The translations under genes and the position numbers were made by a program. Below the pieces are notes generated by a model. The model saw only the letters and a program-made list of their open reading frames with translations. It ran no database searches and was not told the origin of the DNA. Positions 26,778-35,524 of a stretch of DNA of 64,000 nt are shown here, in pieces. This DNA is from Paenibacillus pabuli (GTDB taxonomy: Bacteria > Bacillota > Bacilli > Paenibacillales > Paenibacillaceae): positions 248,001 through 312,000 of the forward strand of contig NZ_JBDOIO010000004.1 of the NCBI RefSeq assembly GCF_039831995.1, read 5' to 3'. The stretch's first letter is position 1. The number at the start of each line of letters is the position of its first letter.

Positions 26778-26885
26778 CCCTAATCCCTCCTCTAAAAACC
26801 TAAAGTGAACACTAGATGCTTATCTTTGTAACTTATTATATTCATATGTAAGCCAAAAGACCAACTGCGTCAGCCCAAGCATTGC

Positions 26886-26916
26886 AAAAAGGCGCTGCCC
26901 AACAGGAATCAGCGCC
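26886..26916 (-). terminator. Minus-strand terminator downstream of GH53 gene
   Basis: GGCGCTG / CAGCGCC stem (26891-26916) followed on the minus strand by TTTTT. It ends transcripts from the galactanase gene 240 nt past its stop. The 380-bp stretch 26778-27156 otherwise holds the dispersed repeat and no supported gene. Confidence 0.68.
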
Positions 26917-26991
26917 TTTCTGCCTTGCTCGACCATACGTACTTGATTAGGCCACACTTTCGAAGTAGGCCGCATCAGGAGCAGCATGTAG

Positions 26992-27105
26992 TGGAGGGGA
27001 AGGAATCGATTCTGTTGAAGCGAAGCGTTTGCGTTTGTCCCCGGATTTCCCCCGATAAAGGAGGAATTCAAACAAATCAGGGGACAACCAGCGATCGGAA
27101 GACGA
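26992..27105. repeat. Dispersed hairpin repeat, copy A
   Basis: About 114 bp that align with 57944-58055. Shared blocks include GAAGCGAAGCGTT, TCCCCGG, GGAATTCAAA and CAGCGATCGGA. Outer stem TGTCCCC (27036-27042) / GGGGACA (27080-27086), inner stem GGATTT / AAATC, and a small GCGAA/TTTGC hairpin at the 5' side. Intergenic, 3' of the GH53 gene. Confidence 0.82.
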
Positions 27106-27156
27106 TCCGCTCCCGGAGCGTCTACCGCGGCCCAAGCTCACTTCAACTCAAAGTGC

Positions 27157-28206
27157 CTAGTCGATAAATCCTTCCATGACCACCGTCGGCATCATATTCG
27201 TCTGCCAAGCGCCTTTGCCGTAACCACCGTTATACCCTGGAGTGGCTTGCGGCTCCCAGTAAAATACGCCTTTACCTTTGCCGTTTGGCAGGTTTCGGAT
27301 TTGATTTTTCATGGCGGCTACGAAGCTTTTGCCTGCAGCAGCTTGGTTATTGTCCATGCCAATCTCGGAGATGATGATTTCTTTGCCGTAGCGATTGATC
27401 AGGTCTTTCGCATTGTTCACCGTGTTCGTCACCGCTGTGTTCCATCCGGAAGCCGAAGGATAGAGGGACATGGCAATCATATCGAAGTTGGCACCGTTAT
27501 TGATTAATCCGCCGATATTCCATACATACAGCGCATTGTCGTCTCCGCCTGCCAGATGGACAATAGTTTTGGTTCCTGTGCTCATGGACTTCACGGCATT
27601 ATGCCCCGTGTTCACCAGCCATGCGTAATTTTTCATGTTCGTGGAAGCTTTACCATCCTCCCATAACATGCCGTTGCTGGTTTCGTTTCCGATCTGTACC
27701 CAGTCAGGCGTCACCCCTTTGCTCTGCATGGCCGTCATCACATCGCGTGTATGATTCCATACTGCGTCCATCAGCTGCTGGAAGGTGTAATTTTTCCAGG
27801 CTGCCGGTTTGGTTTGTTGACCAGGGTCTGCCCATGAATCACTGTAGTGCAAAGTCAACATGACGCTCATGCCCGCATTTTTGGCCCGCTGTGCCAAAGC
27901 AGCGGCGCGATCCTTATTCATATATCCGTTGCCGTAATCATTGGAAGGATTAACGAACACCCGAATACGAACCGAATTGATCTGATAATCGTTTTTCAAA
28001 ATATCAATAATGTCACGCTGTACACCATTTTTGTCTTTCCATTTGTAACCTTGGGCTTCCATGCCCGGTACCCAACTGATATCTGCCCCTTTGGCGAAGC
28101 TGGGTGCTGCTCCTGCGTGCTGACCTGCAGGCAGCATAATGGAAGTAAACAATAGAACGAGAACAAGTGCAATGGATGTTTTGTAACCCCTTACAAATCT
28201 GGACAT
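27157..28206 (-). CDS. Arabinogalactan endo-beta-1,4-galactanase, GH53
   Basis: 349 residues with a cleavable signal peptide (about 33 residues, ending AGAA), so secreted. GH53 catalytic domain: acid/base Glu175 in VQIGNETSNG and nucleophile Glu281 in IISEIGMDNN, both in the expected clan GH-A positions; the NGGYGKGAW tail is typical. Hydrolyses beta-1,4-galactan side chains of pectin to galacto-oligosaccharides (GanB in B. subtilis). No gan transporter or beta-galactosidase is adjacent, so it is a lone secreted enzyme. GGGAGG precedes the ATG. Confidence 0.94.
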   Translation of the reverse strand: MSRFVRGYKTSIALVLVLLFTSIMLPAGQHAGAAPSFAKGADISWVPGMEAQGYKWKDKNGVQRDIIDILKNDYQINSVRIRVFVNPSNDYGNGYMNKDRAAALAQRAKNAGMSVMLTLHYSDSWADPGQQTKPAAWKNYTFQQLMDAVWNHTRDVMTAMQSKGVTPDWVQIGNETSNGMLWEDGKASTNMKNYAWLVNTGHNAVKSMSTGTKTIVHLAGGDDNALYVWNIGGLINNGANFDMIAMSLYPSASGWNTAVTNTVNNAKDLINRYGKEIIISEIGMDNNQAAAGKSFVAAMKNQIRNLPNGKGKGVFYWEPQATPGYNGGYGKGAWQTNMMPTVVMEGFID

Positions 28207-28344
28207 TAAAATATTCCTCCCTGAATATTAGAATGAGTTGCAATCTAATTATAGGTGGAAGGTGCCGTGCCCTACAGGGTTTATTTCCAATATTTTGGTT
28301 GTTTTTCAAACCACTCCGCTGATTGGTTTAACAGTAATATGAAA

Positions 28345-28372
28345 GGAAGCCGCCCCGCATTGGGACAGCTTC
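28345..28372 (-). terminator. Possible terminator of acyltransferase gene
   Basis: GAAGC..CCC pairs with GGG..GCTTC; followed by CCTTTC on the minus strand, a poor T tract. Confidence 0.4.
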
Positions 28373-28430
28373 TGGTATGTTTTCTGCGATCGTAAGGAAC
28401 CACATTTGTTCATAGGCAGAGTTTTCGTTT

Positions 28431-29468
28431 TCAACTAACCGGCGTCGTTTGTGGTGCTGGAGTTGGTACATGAGGTGTGATAGGACGTTTTTTACGTTTG
28501 AGGTAGCGATTGGTGAAGCGATTTTCTATAACCTCATAAGAAATATGAGAGATTAAGGTTGCGATAATCAGACCGGCCACAAATGTGATGGATACCGATA
28601 CATAATCAGGCAGATTGAAACGTGCCATTACACGCTGGAAGGGAAATAGGGCAAAGGGATGCAGGAGATAAAAGCTGTAGCTTATCGTCCCGAAGTACTG
28701 GAAAAAGCCAGTTCTCATTACATTCGATAAAACCCCGTGCTCCTTGATGATCAGGTAGAAGAAATACACGCCGAAAATGATGGAAAAATAAATATCCCCG
28801 AAGTACGTAGCCAGATAAATGATGATTAAGGCTAAAAGCGAGTGTAACTTGGAGGGGAGAAAATTAAACTTTTCACTAGCGTAGTAGGCCAAAACTCCTG
28901 TGAGAAAGAACAGTGCTCGCGGCATGCGAATGACGACTGCCAAGCTGATGACAAGACCCAGTATAATCAGAAACCACTTCATGTATTTGTTGTTAAGGGG
29001 CCGGAGTGATACGAAGAAAATGACGCTGACCAAATAAAAAGCAAATTCATAGCTGAGTGTTCTCGCATTTCGGACAGCTTCTTCAAGTGGAAAAACACCT
29101 GGAAGCATGAACAATCCGTAAATGAAATTCAAAATGTATTCGGAAGCCGTCAAATTGGCCAACCAATCAAATTGAATGACAGGCCCTGCCACAAACATAA
29201 TGACAAGCAAGGGGAGGTAGACAGGATAAATTCGTATGATGCGATTATAGACAAACTGTCCGATCTTCCCGTGTTTCACTAAACTTTGAACAATGAGATA
29301 ACCACTAATCATGAAAAAAACATCAACACCGATTTCTGCCAAGACCAAGGTAGCGTGCTCGTTTAAAGTAAGATAACCGCCATTAATCGACATGGATATA
29401 ACATGTCCGACAAAAACCATTAGTGCACATAATCCACGCAGTCCGTGAATCGTATGGTTCTTACTCAC
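28431..29468 (-). CDS. Membrane acyltransferase, acyltransferase-3 family
   Basis: 345 residues, GTG start, about ten membrane helices. The N-terminus HGLRGLCALMVFVGHV contains the catalytic/binding His of acyltransferase-3 proteins (OafA/NodX group), and VDVFFMISGYLI is the second signature. Such enzymes O-acetylate cell-wall or exported polysaccharide sugars. The C-terminus ends in a Pro/Thr-rich tail. Own promoter and a palindromic operator lie upstream. Confidence 0.88.
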   Translation of the reverse strand: MSKNHTIHGLRGLCALMVFVGHVISMSINGGYLTLNEHATLVLAEIGVDVFFMISGYLIVQSLVKHGKIGQFVYNRIIRIYPVYLPLLVIMFVAGPVIQFDWLANLTASEYILNFIYGLFMLPGVFPLEEAVRNARTLSYEFAFYLVSVIFFVSLRPLNNKYMKWFLIILGLVISLAVVIRMPRALFFLTGVLAYYASEKFNFLPSKLHSLLALIIIYLATYFGDIYFSIIFGVYFFYLIIKEHGVLSNVMRTGFFQYFGTISYSFYLLHPFALFPFQRVMARFNLPDYVSVSITFVAGLIIATLISHISYEVIENRFTNRYLKRKKRPITPHVPTPAPQTTPVS

Positions 29469-29599
29469 GTCTACACCATCTCCAATTTAAATGATTATTT
29501 GTCTATTGAGGTAAGAGTATCATGTATGTATTCACAACCCACCTTTCGTTACAGCCTTTGAAATGAAACCAAGGGTTAACAGCCAGTGTGTTCCGATTT

Positions 29600-29659
29600 A
29601 TGATACAAAATGTATCATCGTGATATTTGAATCATAACACTTGATAAATTAATTGACAA
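29600..29659 (-). promoter_or_regulatory. Acyltransferase promoter with palindromic operator
   Basis: Minus strand: TTGTCA (29659-29654), 17-bp spacer, TATGAT (29636-29631). A perfect inverted repeat ATGATACA-N3-TGTATCAT (29600-29618) lies from about +6 to +24, a repressor position. Regulator unknown. The rest of the 29469-29730 gap is AT-rich leader with no gene. Confidence 0.72.
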
Positions 29660-29731
29660 TATGATAAGAAAAATTTGAAAATTTCATTTTCTTTTCATTC
29701 TATTTCGGTCGTACGCAAAAAAAAGACAAAT

Positions 29732-29897
29732 AAAAAAAGCCGTCCGAAGACGGCTTTTCTACCCGTGGCGCTTTTTGAAACCTTGATCCGTATCCCGCGC
29801 CTCCACCAGTCTCATTTAATTTGAGCTAGTGGATCGGGTAAGGGACACGTTCAACATGTGATTAGAAATGTTGACGCACCTCCTTTCCTTGTGGCAA
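29732..29897 (-). ncRNA. Candidate structured small RNA or leader
   Basis: On the minus strand: a possible -10 TATACT (29904-29899), hairpin TCAACAT / ATGTTGA, then a nested three-way fold closed by ACCCG (29839-29835) and CGGGT (29765-29761), with inner helices TCCAC/GTGGA, CTCA/TGAG and GGCGC/GCGCC, and finally a GCCGTC-CGAA-GACGGC terminator with seven T. No open frame longer than a few codons. It matches no riboswitch class I recognise. Could be an independent RNA or the 3' region of the small gene at 29952. Confidence 0.45.
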
Positions 29898-29951
29898 GAG
29901 TATACAACATCTGATTTCGGAAAGCTAGTCTTTTTTTCGTGTTAATGCAAA

Positions 29952-30179
29952 TTATTTTTCGGTCTGGAACATCGTGATATCCCGTGCGTAATGACTCTTC
30001 GTTCCGTTCTCGTTATGAATACGCACGCTATCTTCGCTGATCCGCTCGACAATCCCGCGACCCACTTCACAATATACACCAGCCGGGTCCTCTTGCCATG
30101 CCGTTACGACACATTGGGACAGGGCAGCTGTGAAAAATTCTATATTTTTTTGTAACGTTCTAGGTTTATTCGATTTCAT
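29952..30179 (-). CDS. Small hypothetical protein
   Basis: 75 residues from the ATG that follows AAAGGAGTATATA; an upstream in-frame start at 30239 has no site. Soluble, with WQEDPAGVYCEVGRGIVERI and DSVRIHNENG suggesting a small beta-rich fold. Not recognised. Divergent from ppk. Confidence 0.62.
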   Translation of the reverse strand: MKSNKPRTLQKNIEFFTAALSQCVVTAWQEDPAGVYCEVGRGIVERISEDSVRIHNENGTKSHYARDITMFQTEK

Positions 30180-30308
30180 TATATACTCCTTTAATAACGA
30201 CGTATTTGGAATAAGGACAGCAACCGGACCAAATCGCACTGTACCTCACTTTACTCTGTCTATTGCACTTTGTAAAGGGATGGAAAAAGTTATCGTCATG
30301 CGGTATCA

Positions 30309-30336
30309 TTTACATAAATTTTACACTACTTTTACA
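30309..30336 (+). promoter_or_regulatory. PhoP-box-like direct repeats upstream of ppk
   Basis: Three exact copies of TTTACA begin at 30309, 30320 and 30331, an 11-bp period with 5-bp spacers. This is the spacing of PhoP boxes (TTAACA-like repeats, one per helical turn) of the Bacillus Pho regulon. A candidate -10 TATAGT lies at 30375-30380, ahead of ppk. Confidence 0.65.
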
Positions 30337-30427
30337 CTGCGATGACGCTTGTAAGCATTCACGGATAGTACAATTATAGTAGAACCAACTAAACAGGATT
30401 GATATGCAACACATTCGGAGGCCATAC

Positions 30428-32509
30428 ATGCATAGAGATATTAAAACAGGCAATTATGTTAACCGTGATTTAAGCTGGGTTGAATTTAATCGTCGTGTGC
30501 TTCAGGAGGCTCAGGATCCTACCACACCTCTGCTGGAACGGTTGAGATTCCTCGGAATTGTAGCCAGTAATCTGGACGAGTTCATGAGTGTAAGGGTAGC
30601 GGAGACGAAAGAGAAAATTAAAGCAGGATTTACCCAAAAGGATTTCACAGGATACACCCCGTCCGGTTTATACCGGAGATTAATCAAACGAACAGGGGCT
30701 ATGGTGGCAGAGCAATATAAAACGTATCGGGAATTGATTCGTCTGCTCGCCAAAAAGGGAATTGTTCTACAAGAGTATAACGAGCTTAATGGAACACAGC
30801 AACGGGCAATGGATCAATATTTTCATGATATTATTTTCCCGGTATTAACCCCCATGGCCGTGGATCAGAGCCGCCCATTTCCACTGGTGCATAATAAATC
30901 GGTCTACCTTGCCGTGATGCTTCAGAAGGAAGAAGAGCAGGAGGATGAGCCATTTTTTGCGATTGTTCAGGTACCATCCAATCTGCCGCGTGTCGTTCCC
31001 GTCCCTCTGCGTGCGAACAGCAAAAAGAAAACATTCATTTTAATAGAAGATTTGATTAAACATCATACACATACTCTGTTTAGCGGTTATATCCCGCTGG
31101 CTGTCCAGGAATTCCGGCTGACCCGTAACGCGGATCTTTTCATTAATGAAGAGGAAGCGGAAGATTTGCTGGAAGCCATTGAGAAAGAACTGCGGCGCCG
31201 GCGCCGGGGAGCTCCTGTTCGGCTTGAAGTCTGCAAGGATTTCCGTTCGGATGCCCTGAATGAATTGCAGGAAGAATTCGAGATTCAGGACCCGGTATAT
31301 GAAATTGACGGTCCATTGGATTTGAGTTTCCTGGCTGGATTCGTGGACAGCCTTGATGGCTTTACCCATTTGAAATATAGCCCAGTGAAGCCGGTATATC
31401 CGCCGGAATTTTTACCGCGGGAGAGCCATTTCGAACTGCTGCGCAAACAGGATGTACTCGTTCATCATCCCTATGAGTCGTTTGAACCTGTCACTGATTT
31501 TATATTGGAAGCTTCGGAAGATCCGCGGGTCATGGCCATCAAAATGACGCTATACCGGGTAAACGGGGATTCACGTCTCATTCCGGCACTGGCTCATGCA
31601 GCAGAGAGTGGCAAACAAGTGACCGTCGTGGTGGAGTTGAAAGCACGCTTTGATGAAGAACGCAACATTGCGTGGGCCCGTAAGCTGGAAAAGGCGGGCT
31701 GCCACGTTGTATATGGTTTGGTTGGATTGAAGACCCATGCAAAGATCATTCTTGTCGTGCGCAGGGAGCAGAGTGGTCTCAGACGTTACGTACATGTTGG
31801 AACAGGCAACTATAACGAAAGTACGGCCAAGGTGTATACAGACGTAGGACTGTTCACCTCCAATCCGATTATCGGTGAGGATGCGTCCGAACTCTTTAAT
31901 GAGATAACCGGTTATTCCGGACCGAAGGCGATGCAGGCTTTCCGTGTTGCTCCGGATGGCATGAAGGATGAACTGTTTTCACTCATACGGAGAGAGACAG
32001 AGCATGCGCTTAAGGGTAAACGGGCCCGCATTATTGCCAAAATCAACTCGTTATCTCACCAGGATATGATTGATGAACTATATGTTGCTTCCCAGGCTGG
32101 CGTACAGATCGATCTGATTGTTCGCGGGGTGTGCTGCTTGCGTCCAGGTGTTGAGGGGCTCAGTGAAAATATTCGCGTGATCAGTATTGTGGATCGATTT
32201 TTGGAGCACTCTCGTCTGTTTTACTTTGAGAACAGTGGGGACCCGGATGTGTATATCTCCAGCGCAGACTGGATGACCCGGAATCTGAAACGAAGAATTG
32301 AACTGATGTGCCCGGTATTCGATCCGTCACTCAAGAAGATGCTTGTCGACATCCTGAATCTGTCCCTGAATGACAATGTGAAGGCAAGGGAATTGATGCC
32401 TGGCGGCAATTATGTATTTGTGGAAAACGAAAAGCCCCCGCTGAGAAGTCAGACGGAGGCAATGGGCATTATTCCTTGGAAGCCGGCAGAGTGGAGTATA
32501 TTAACTTAA
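30428..32509 (+). CDS. ppk: Polyphosphate kinase Ppk
   Basis: 693 residues from ATG 30428 (GGAGG 6 nt upstream; an ATG at 30404 is less well placed). N-terminal YVNRDLSWVEFNRRVL, central region, and two PLD-like C-terminal domains. Autophosphorylated His437 in GLKTHAKI and the second conserved His in YVHVGTGNYNE are present, as in PPK1 enzymes, which polymerise the gamma phosphate of ATP into polyphosphate. Its last 41 bp overlap the 3' end of the convergent ppx gene. Confidence 0.96.
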   Translation: MHRDIKTGNYVNRDLSWVEFNRRVLQEAQDPTTPLLERLRFLGIVASNLDEFMSVRVAETKEKIKAGFTQKDFTGYTPSGLYRRLIKRTGAMVAEQYKTYRELIRLLAKKGIVLQEYNELNGTQQRAMDQYFHDIIFPVLTPMAVDQSRPFPLVHNKSVYLAVMLQKEEEQEDEPFFAIVQVPSNLPRVVPVPLRANSKKKTFILIEDLIKHHTHTLFSGYIPLAVQEFRLTRNADLFINEEEAEDLLEAIEKELRRRRRGAPVRLEVCKDFRSDALNELQEEFEIQDPVYEIDGPLDLSFLAGFVDSLDGFTHLKYSPVKPVYPPEFLPRESHFELLRKQDVLVHHPYESFEPVTDFILEASEDPRVMAIKMTLYRVNGDSRLIPALAHAAESGKQVTVVVELKARFDEERNIAWARKLEKAGCHVVYGLVGLKTHAKIILVVRREQSGLRRYVHVGTGNYNESTAKVYTDVGLFTSNPIIGEDASELFNEITGYSGPKAMQAFRVAPDGMKDELFSLIRRETEHALKGKRARIIAKINSLSHQDMIDELYVASQAGVQIDLIVRGVCCLRPGVEGLSENIRVISIVDRFLEHSRLFYFENSGDPDVYISSADWMTRNLKRRIELMCPVFDPSLKKMLVDILNLSLNDNVKARELMPGGNYVFVENEKPPLRSQTEAMGIIPWKPAEWSILT

Positions 32510-33995
32510 CGTCCCAGGCTTCTTCCAGATCCTTGGTGGCCTCTTCGAGGCCATGCATTTCCAGTAACGGCTCGGCTGAACAGATGAGTTTGATCTGCAG
32601 CGAGCCGTTTTCTTTGGTTACACGTATCGCAGCGATTCGCTCTGAACGATGAATGGCTTCGGCTATGCGCAAAATGGAGCCCAATCGGTGGGCGTGTCGT
32701 TCATCCGAATCCTTCAGAATGTCCCGGTGCTTATTCAGCAGCTGGGGCGTTCTTTTTTTGGGATGATAATCGGCTGCGATAGCTGTCAGCACGGTCTCCC
32801 GGTGTGAAAGTCCGTATATGCCCGCATTCATGATCCAATAAGCCGAGTGCTGGGGATAACGGAAGTAATTGATCTGTTTTCCTGCTCCATGAAGCATGCA
32901 GGCGGTATACAGGATTCGTGCATCTGCTGGTTTGGGTGTGTCCCCATCCAATATCTCATAGAGCACAGCTGCATCCTGGTGTATTTGTTTCAGCTTCTTC
33001 TCCGGGACTGGTGGGCCAAAATGAATGAAGTTACGGATGCTGTCCTCCAGTGCGCTAGGCGCGGCTGGGCGATAGGGAATCATCAGATCACGCAGAATTC
33101 CGTCTCGTAGTCCCGCTCCGCTTACGACATAACGATCTCCTTGAATGATCTCGAAGACCGTTTTGAGAATCAGAACACCGGGCACAATGATGTCAGCACG
33201 GTCCTTCGCCAGACCAGGCACTTTTTTGCGCTGACCCGATGTCAGATAAGGCAGTGATTTGGACAGGTTCTCCATGGCTGAAGCACTGATCTCGTAGTGG
33301 TGGGTCACCGGTAACGAGTATTGTGTTCTTTTTTGCTCAATTTTGGCCAGAGTACGCATGGTACCACCAAGACCGATGAGCGGAAGACCCGGATACTGAC
33401 GGACCCAATCCTGATCTTTTAGTGCCTGAATGACATTATTGCACAGCGCAGCAACATTGGCTTCAGACCAGGAATCCTCCCTGCCATACCTTGCATGCGA
33501 GTTCACGGCACCGATAGGCAGAGAGATGCTGTGAAGTCTTTTGCGATCCCGAAATATGGTGACTTCGGTACTGCCGCCACCGATATCCACGACATATCCA
33601 TCCTGCAGATCAATGGATTGAATAACCCCAAGAAAGCCGTAATACGCTTCCTGATCTCCGGACGCACATTCAATCTCAAGTCCAGTTTCCTCTTCAAGCC
33701 AGCCAATGATCTGTGCAGCGTTGCGTGCATTGCGAATGGCAGCTGTTGCCGCTGCACGGATCACTTTCGTTTGGAATGCGTCGCAAGTAGCCTTGAACTG
33801 CTGCAAGACCGTGATGGCTTGTTCCAGCGAATGACGCAGAATCTGTCCATCCTCTTCAACAACGTTGCTGAGGCGGGCAGCATATTTATCTTCATGAATG
33901 ATCCGGTAAGCTCCTTCCTGATCCAGTTCGTAAATGACGAGACGAATGGAGTTGGAGCCAATATCGATAATGCCGAGAGTTCCTTTTGAGTTCAT
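32469..33995 (-). CDS. ppx: Exopolyphosphatase, Ppx/GppA family
   Basis: 508 residues from the ATG preceded by AAGGAG. ASKHA-fold phosphatase: IIDIGSNSIRLVIYEL at the N-terminus and VDIGGGSTEVTIF near residue 146 bind phosphate, and a C-terminal HD-like helical domain (YTACMLHGAGKQINY) follows. Releases phosphate from polyphosphate ends; some members hydrolyse pppGpp. Transcribed with the small membrane protein 25 nt upstream and convergent with ppk. Confidence 0.94.
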   Translation of the reverse strand: MNSKGTLGIIDIGSNSIRLVIYELDQEGAYRIIHEDKYAARLSNVVEEDGQILRHSLEQAITVLQQFKATCDAFQTKVIRAAATAAIRNARNAAQIIGWLEEETGLEIECASGDQEAYYGFLGVIQSIDLQDGYVVDIGGGSTEVTIFRDRKRLHSISLPIGAVNSHARYGREDSWSEANVAALCNNVIQALKDQDWVRQYPGLPLIGLGGTMRTLAKIEQKRTQYSLPVTHHYEISASAMENLSKSLPYLTSGQRKKVPGLAKDRADIIVPGVLILKTVFEIIQGDRYVVSGAGLRDGILRDLMIPYRPAAPSALEDSIRNFIHFGPPVPEKKLKQIHQDAAVLYEILDGDTPKPADARILYTACMLHGAGKQINYFRYPQHSAYWIMNAGIYGLSHRETVLTAIAADYHPKKRTPQLLNKHRDILKDSDERHAHRLGSILRIAEAIHRSERIAAIRVTKENGSLQIKLICSAEPLLEMHGLEEATKDLEEAWDVKLIYSTLPASKE

Positions 33996-34020
33996 ATGCA
34001 TCTCCTTCTAGACAGGTATT

Positions 34021-34275
34021 CTACCCAAGTTGCAGCAGTGCAGCCATGGCTTCCGGTGAACCTGGAGGGGTGGAGGAGAAGGGCGTGGTCAGCATTACCA
34101 CAATAATGAAGACAATGAAACAGGCAAACAGTATGCAGCTTACGGCAAAACCGCGATTGCGTTTCTTCATAAACAGCCGAATACCTGTAACGAAAAGAAG
34201 TACTGTGACGGCGACCAGCACGATGGACATGGCGACATAGGCTATGCCATACAGTGATTTGAAAAATGCTTCCAT
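34021..34275 (-). CDS. Small membrane protein upstream of ppx
   Basis: 84 residues with two clear membrane helices (residues ~8-35 and ~44-63) separated by a basic loop KKRNRG. Not recognised. An AAGGAG lies 12 nt before the ATG. Stop is 25 nt from the ppx start, so probably co-transcribed. Confidence 0.62.
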   Translation of the reverse strand: MEAFFKSLYGIAYVAMSIVLVAVTVLLFVTGIRLFMKKRNRGFAVSCILFACFIVFIIVVMLTTPFSSTPPGSPEAMAALLQLG

Positions 34276-34511
34276 ATTTTCTGAACGCTCCTTAGATCCT
34301 CATATTTAAGCCTTTCCATTACATTCCTTAGTAGCATACGACAGATTGATGCGTTTGAAAAGTAAACCGGGCGTGTGTGCTTTTACTTAAACAAGCCTAT
34401 GGACGCTTCCAACGGAAAAGGGGCAACCGCCTTGGACAGACATCCAAGAGAGGACGGCTTCTGTTGAGTATGTATATGAAAGGACCATTGTTCAGGAGAG
34501 GAGATTAACCC

Positions 34512-35171
34512 ATGTCAAGACAGCTTGCAAGCAAATGGCTGAAGACGGCGGCACTGATGAAATATCCGGTAGCAGCCGTCCATATCCCGCAGACGATGGC
34601 ATTTAATTCGAGAAATCTGCTGCTCATGCTCAGCCGATATGGAATGGTGTATATCAAACCTGTAGTCGGTGGCGGAGGTTATGGTGTTATCAGGGTATCG
34701 GCAAGCGGGGGAAGCTACCGCTATACGCATATGAAAGTTACACGTACATTTACCAACTACGGTCAGATGTATCGCTCTCTGGTACGGGTTAAAGTCAAAC
34801 GAAGATACCTGATCCAACAGGGAATCCATTTGGCGACCATACAGGGCAGGCCTGTGGATTACAGAGTAAAAGTCGTCAAAACCGAGCGAGGCTGGGTTTT
34901 CCGGTCCATGGTAGGGCGGTGGGCTCGTCCCGGATTATGCGTAACCAATCTGAGCAAAGGGGGAACGATGCTGCAAGGCAGAAGGGCCCTTGGTCTATCT
35001 CTTCCTCATATATCCAGCAGACACAAACGCCGGGAGATGCGTTCTTTGACGTTGACGTGCACGCAGATTATGGAAAGGCAGTTTCCAGGAGTCGGACAGC
35101 TCGGATTCGATTATGGGCTGGATCACTCCGGGAAGATATGGATTCTGGAAGTGAACACCAGACCCCAATAA
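34512..35171 (+). CDS. YheC/YheD-type ATP-grasp protein
   Basis: 219 residues. VYIKPVVGGGGYGVIRV is the ATP-grasp nucleotide loop, and GQLGFDYGLDHSGKIWILEV followed by NTRPQ gives the Asp/Glu/Asn metal-binding end of the fold. Family members YheC/YheD are spore-coat-associated in B. subtilis. The protein stops right after the NTRP motif, shorter than full-length YheD; short forms of this kind occur in Paenibacillus, so it is not called broken. GGAGAGGAG precedes the ATG. Confidence 0.82.
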   Translation: MSRQLASKWLKTAALMKYPVAAVHIPQTMAFNSRNLLLMLSRYGMVYIKPVVGGGGYGVIRVSASGGSYRYTHMKVTRTFTNYGQMYRSLVRVKVKRRYLIQQGIHLATIQGRPVDYRVKVVKTERGWVFRSMVGRWARPGLCVTNLSKGGTMLQGRRALGLSLPHISSRHKRREMRSLTLTCTQIMERQFPGVGQLGFDYGLDHSGKIWILEVNTRPQ

Positions 35172-35350
35172 AAATAGTGAAAAAATATAAAAAAAACCAA
35201 GATTACACCGATAAACATATAGAGAAAACCTTTTGGAAAACGTTTGAAATGAAATGAAACTGGGTAATTTACTCGCAATACATCTTAAAACTATGAATTG
35301 AAGCTAAAAAAAATTCTCTGACATGCGTTCTAATAGAAACGTTACGATCC

Positions 35351-35450
35351 TGTGCATAACTAATGTCCACATTATCCACGCTGCTTAATCAACATTTTTA
35401 CCATTTATCAACAACCTATGCACAGGATTTCCACAAAACCTTGTGGATAA
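35351..35450. promoter_or_regulatory. DnaA-box cluster upstream of sda
   Basis: Five sites in 100 bp: TGTGCATAA (35351), TTATCCACG (35372), TTATCAACA (35405), CTATGCACA (35416) and a perfect TGTGGATAA (35442). The first and last match TTATNCACA exactly, the others at 8 of 9. The cluster ends 9 bp before the sda -35 box. In B. subtilis DnaA also binds the sda promoter region. The remainder of the 310-bp gap 35172-35482 is AT-rich and empty. Confidence 0.82.
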
Positions 35451-35458
35451 CAGAACGC

Positions 35459-35487
35459 TTGTTCTCTTTATAAATCTCTGATATGAT
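35459..35487 (+). promoter_or_regulatory. sda promoter
   Basis: TTGTTC (35459-35464), 17-bp spacer, TATGAT (35482-35487), about 38 nt before the start codon. Confidence 0.7.
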
Positions 35488-35524
35488 AGTTTTGAGGAAA
35501 AAAAAGGAAAGGTTGTGGCGGGAA

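Noticed and set aside
26820..27071. 83-codon minus-strand frame ending in a hydrophobic stretch
   Set aside because: No ribosome site at any start; overlaps the dispersed repeat, and the intrinsic terminator at 26886-26916 lies inside it.
29860..29885. Tiny open frames after the AAAGGAGGTG in the minus-strand structured region
   Set aside because: Only 5 and 13 codons, the longer with 18-nt spacing; not enough to call a peptide.
33986..34240. 84-codon plus-strand frame opposite the small membrane protein
   Set aside because: The minus-strand frame gives two good membrane helices and lies in line with ppx; the plus frame has Met/Thr-rich non-descript sequence.
34512..35171. YheC/YheD gene as a frameshifted pseudogene
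   Set aside because: The frame is intact through the NTRP motif and the following bases show no continuation in other frames; short family members end at this point.
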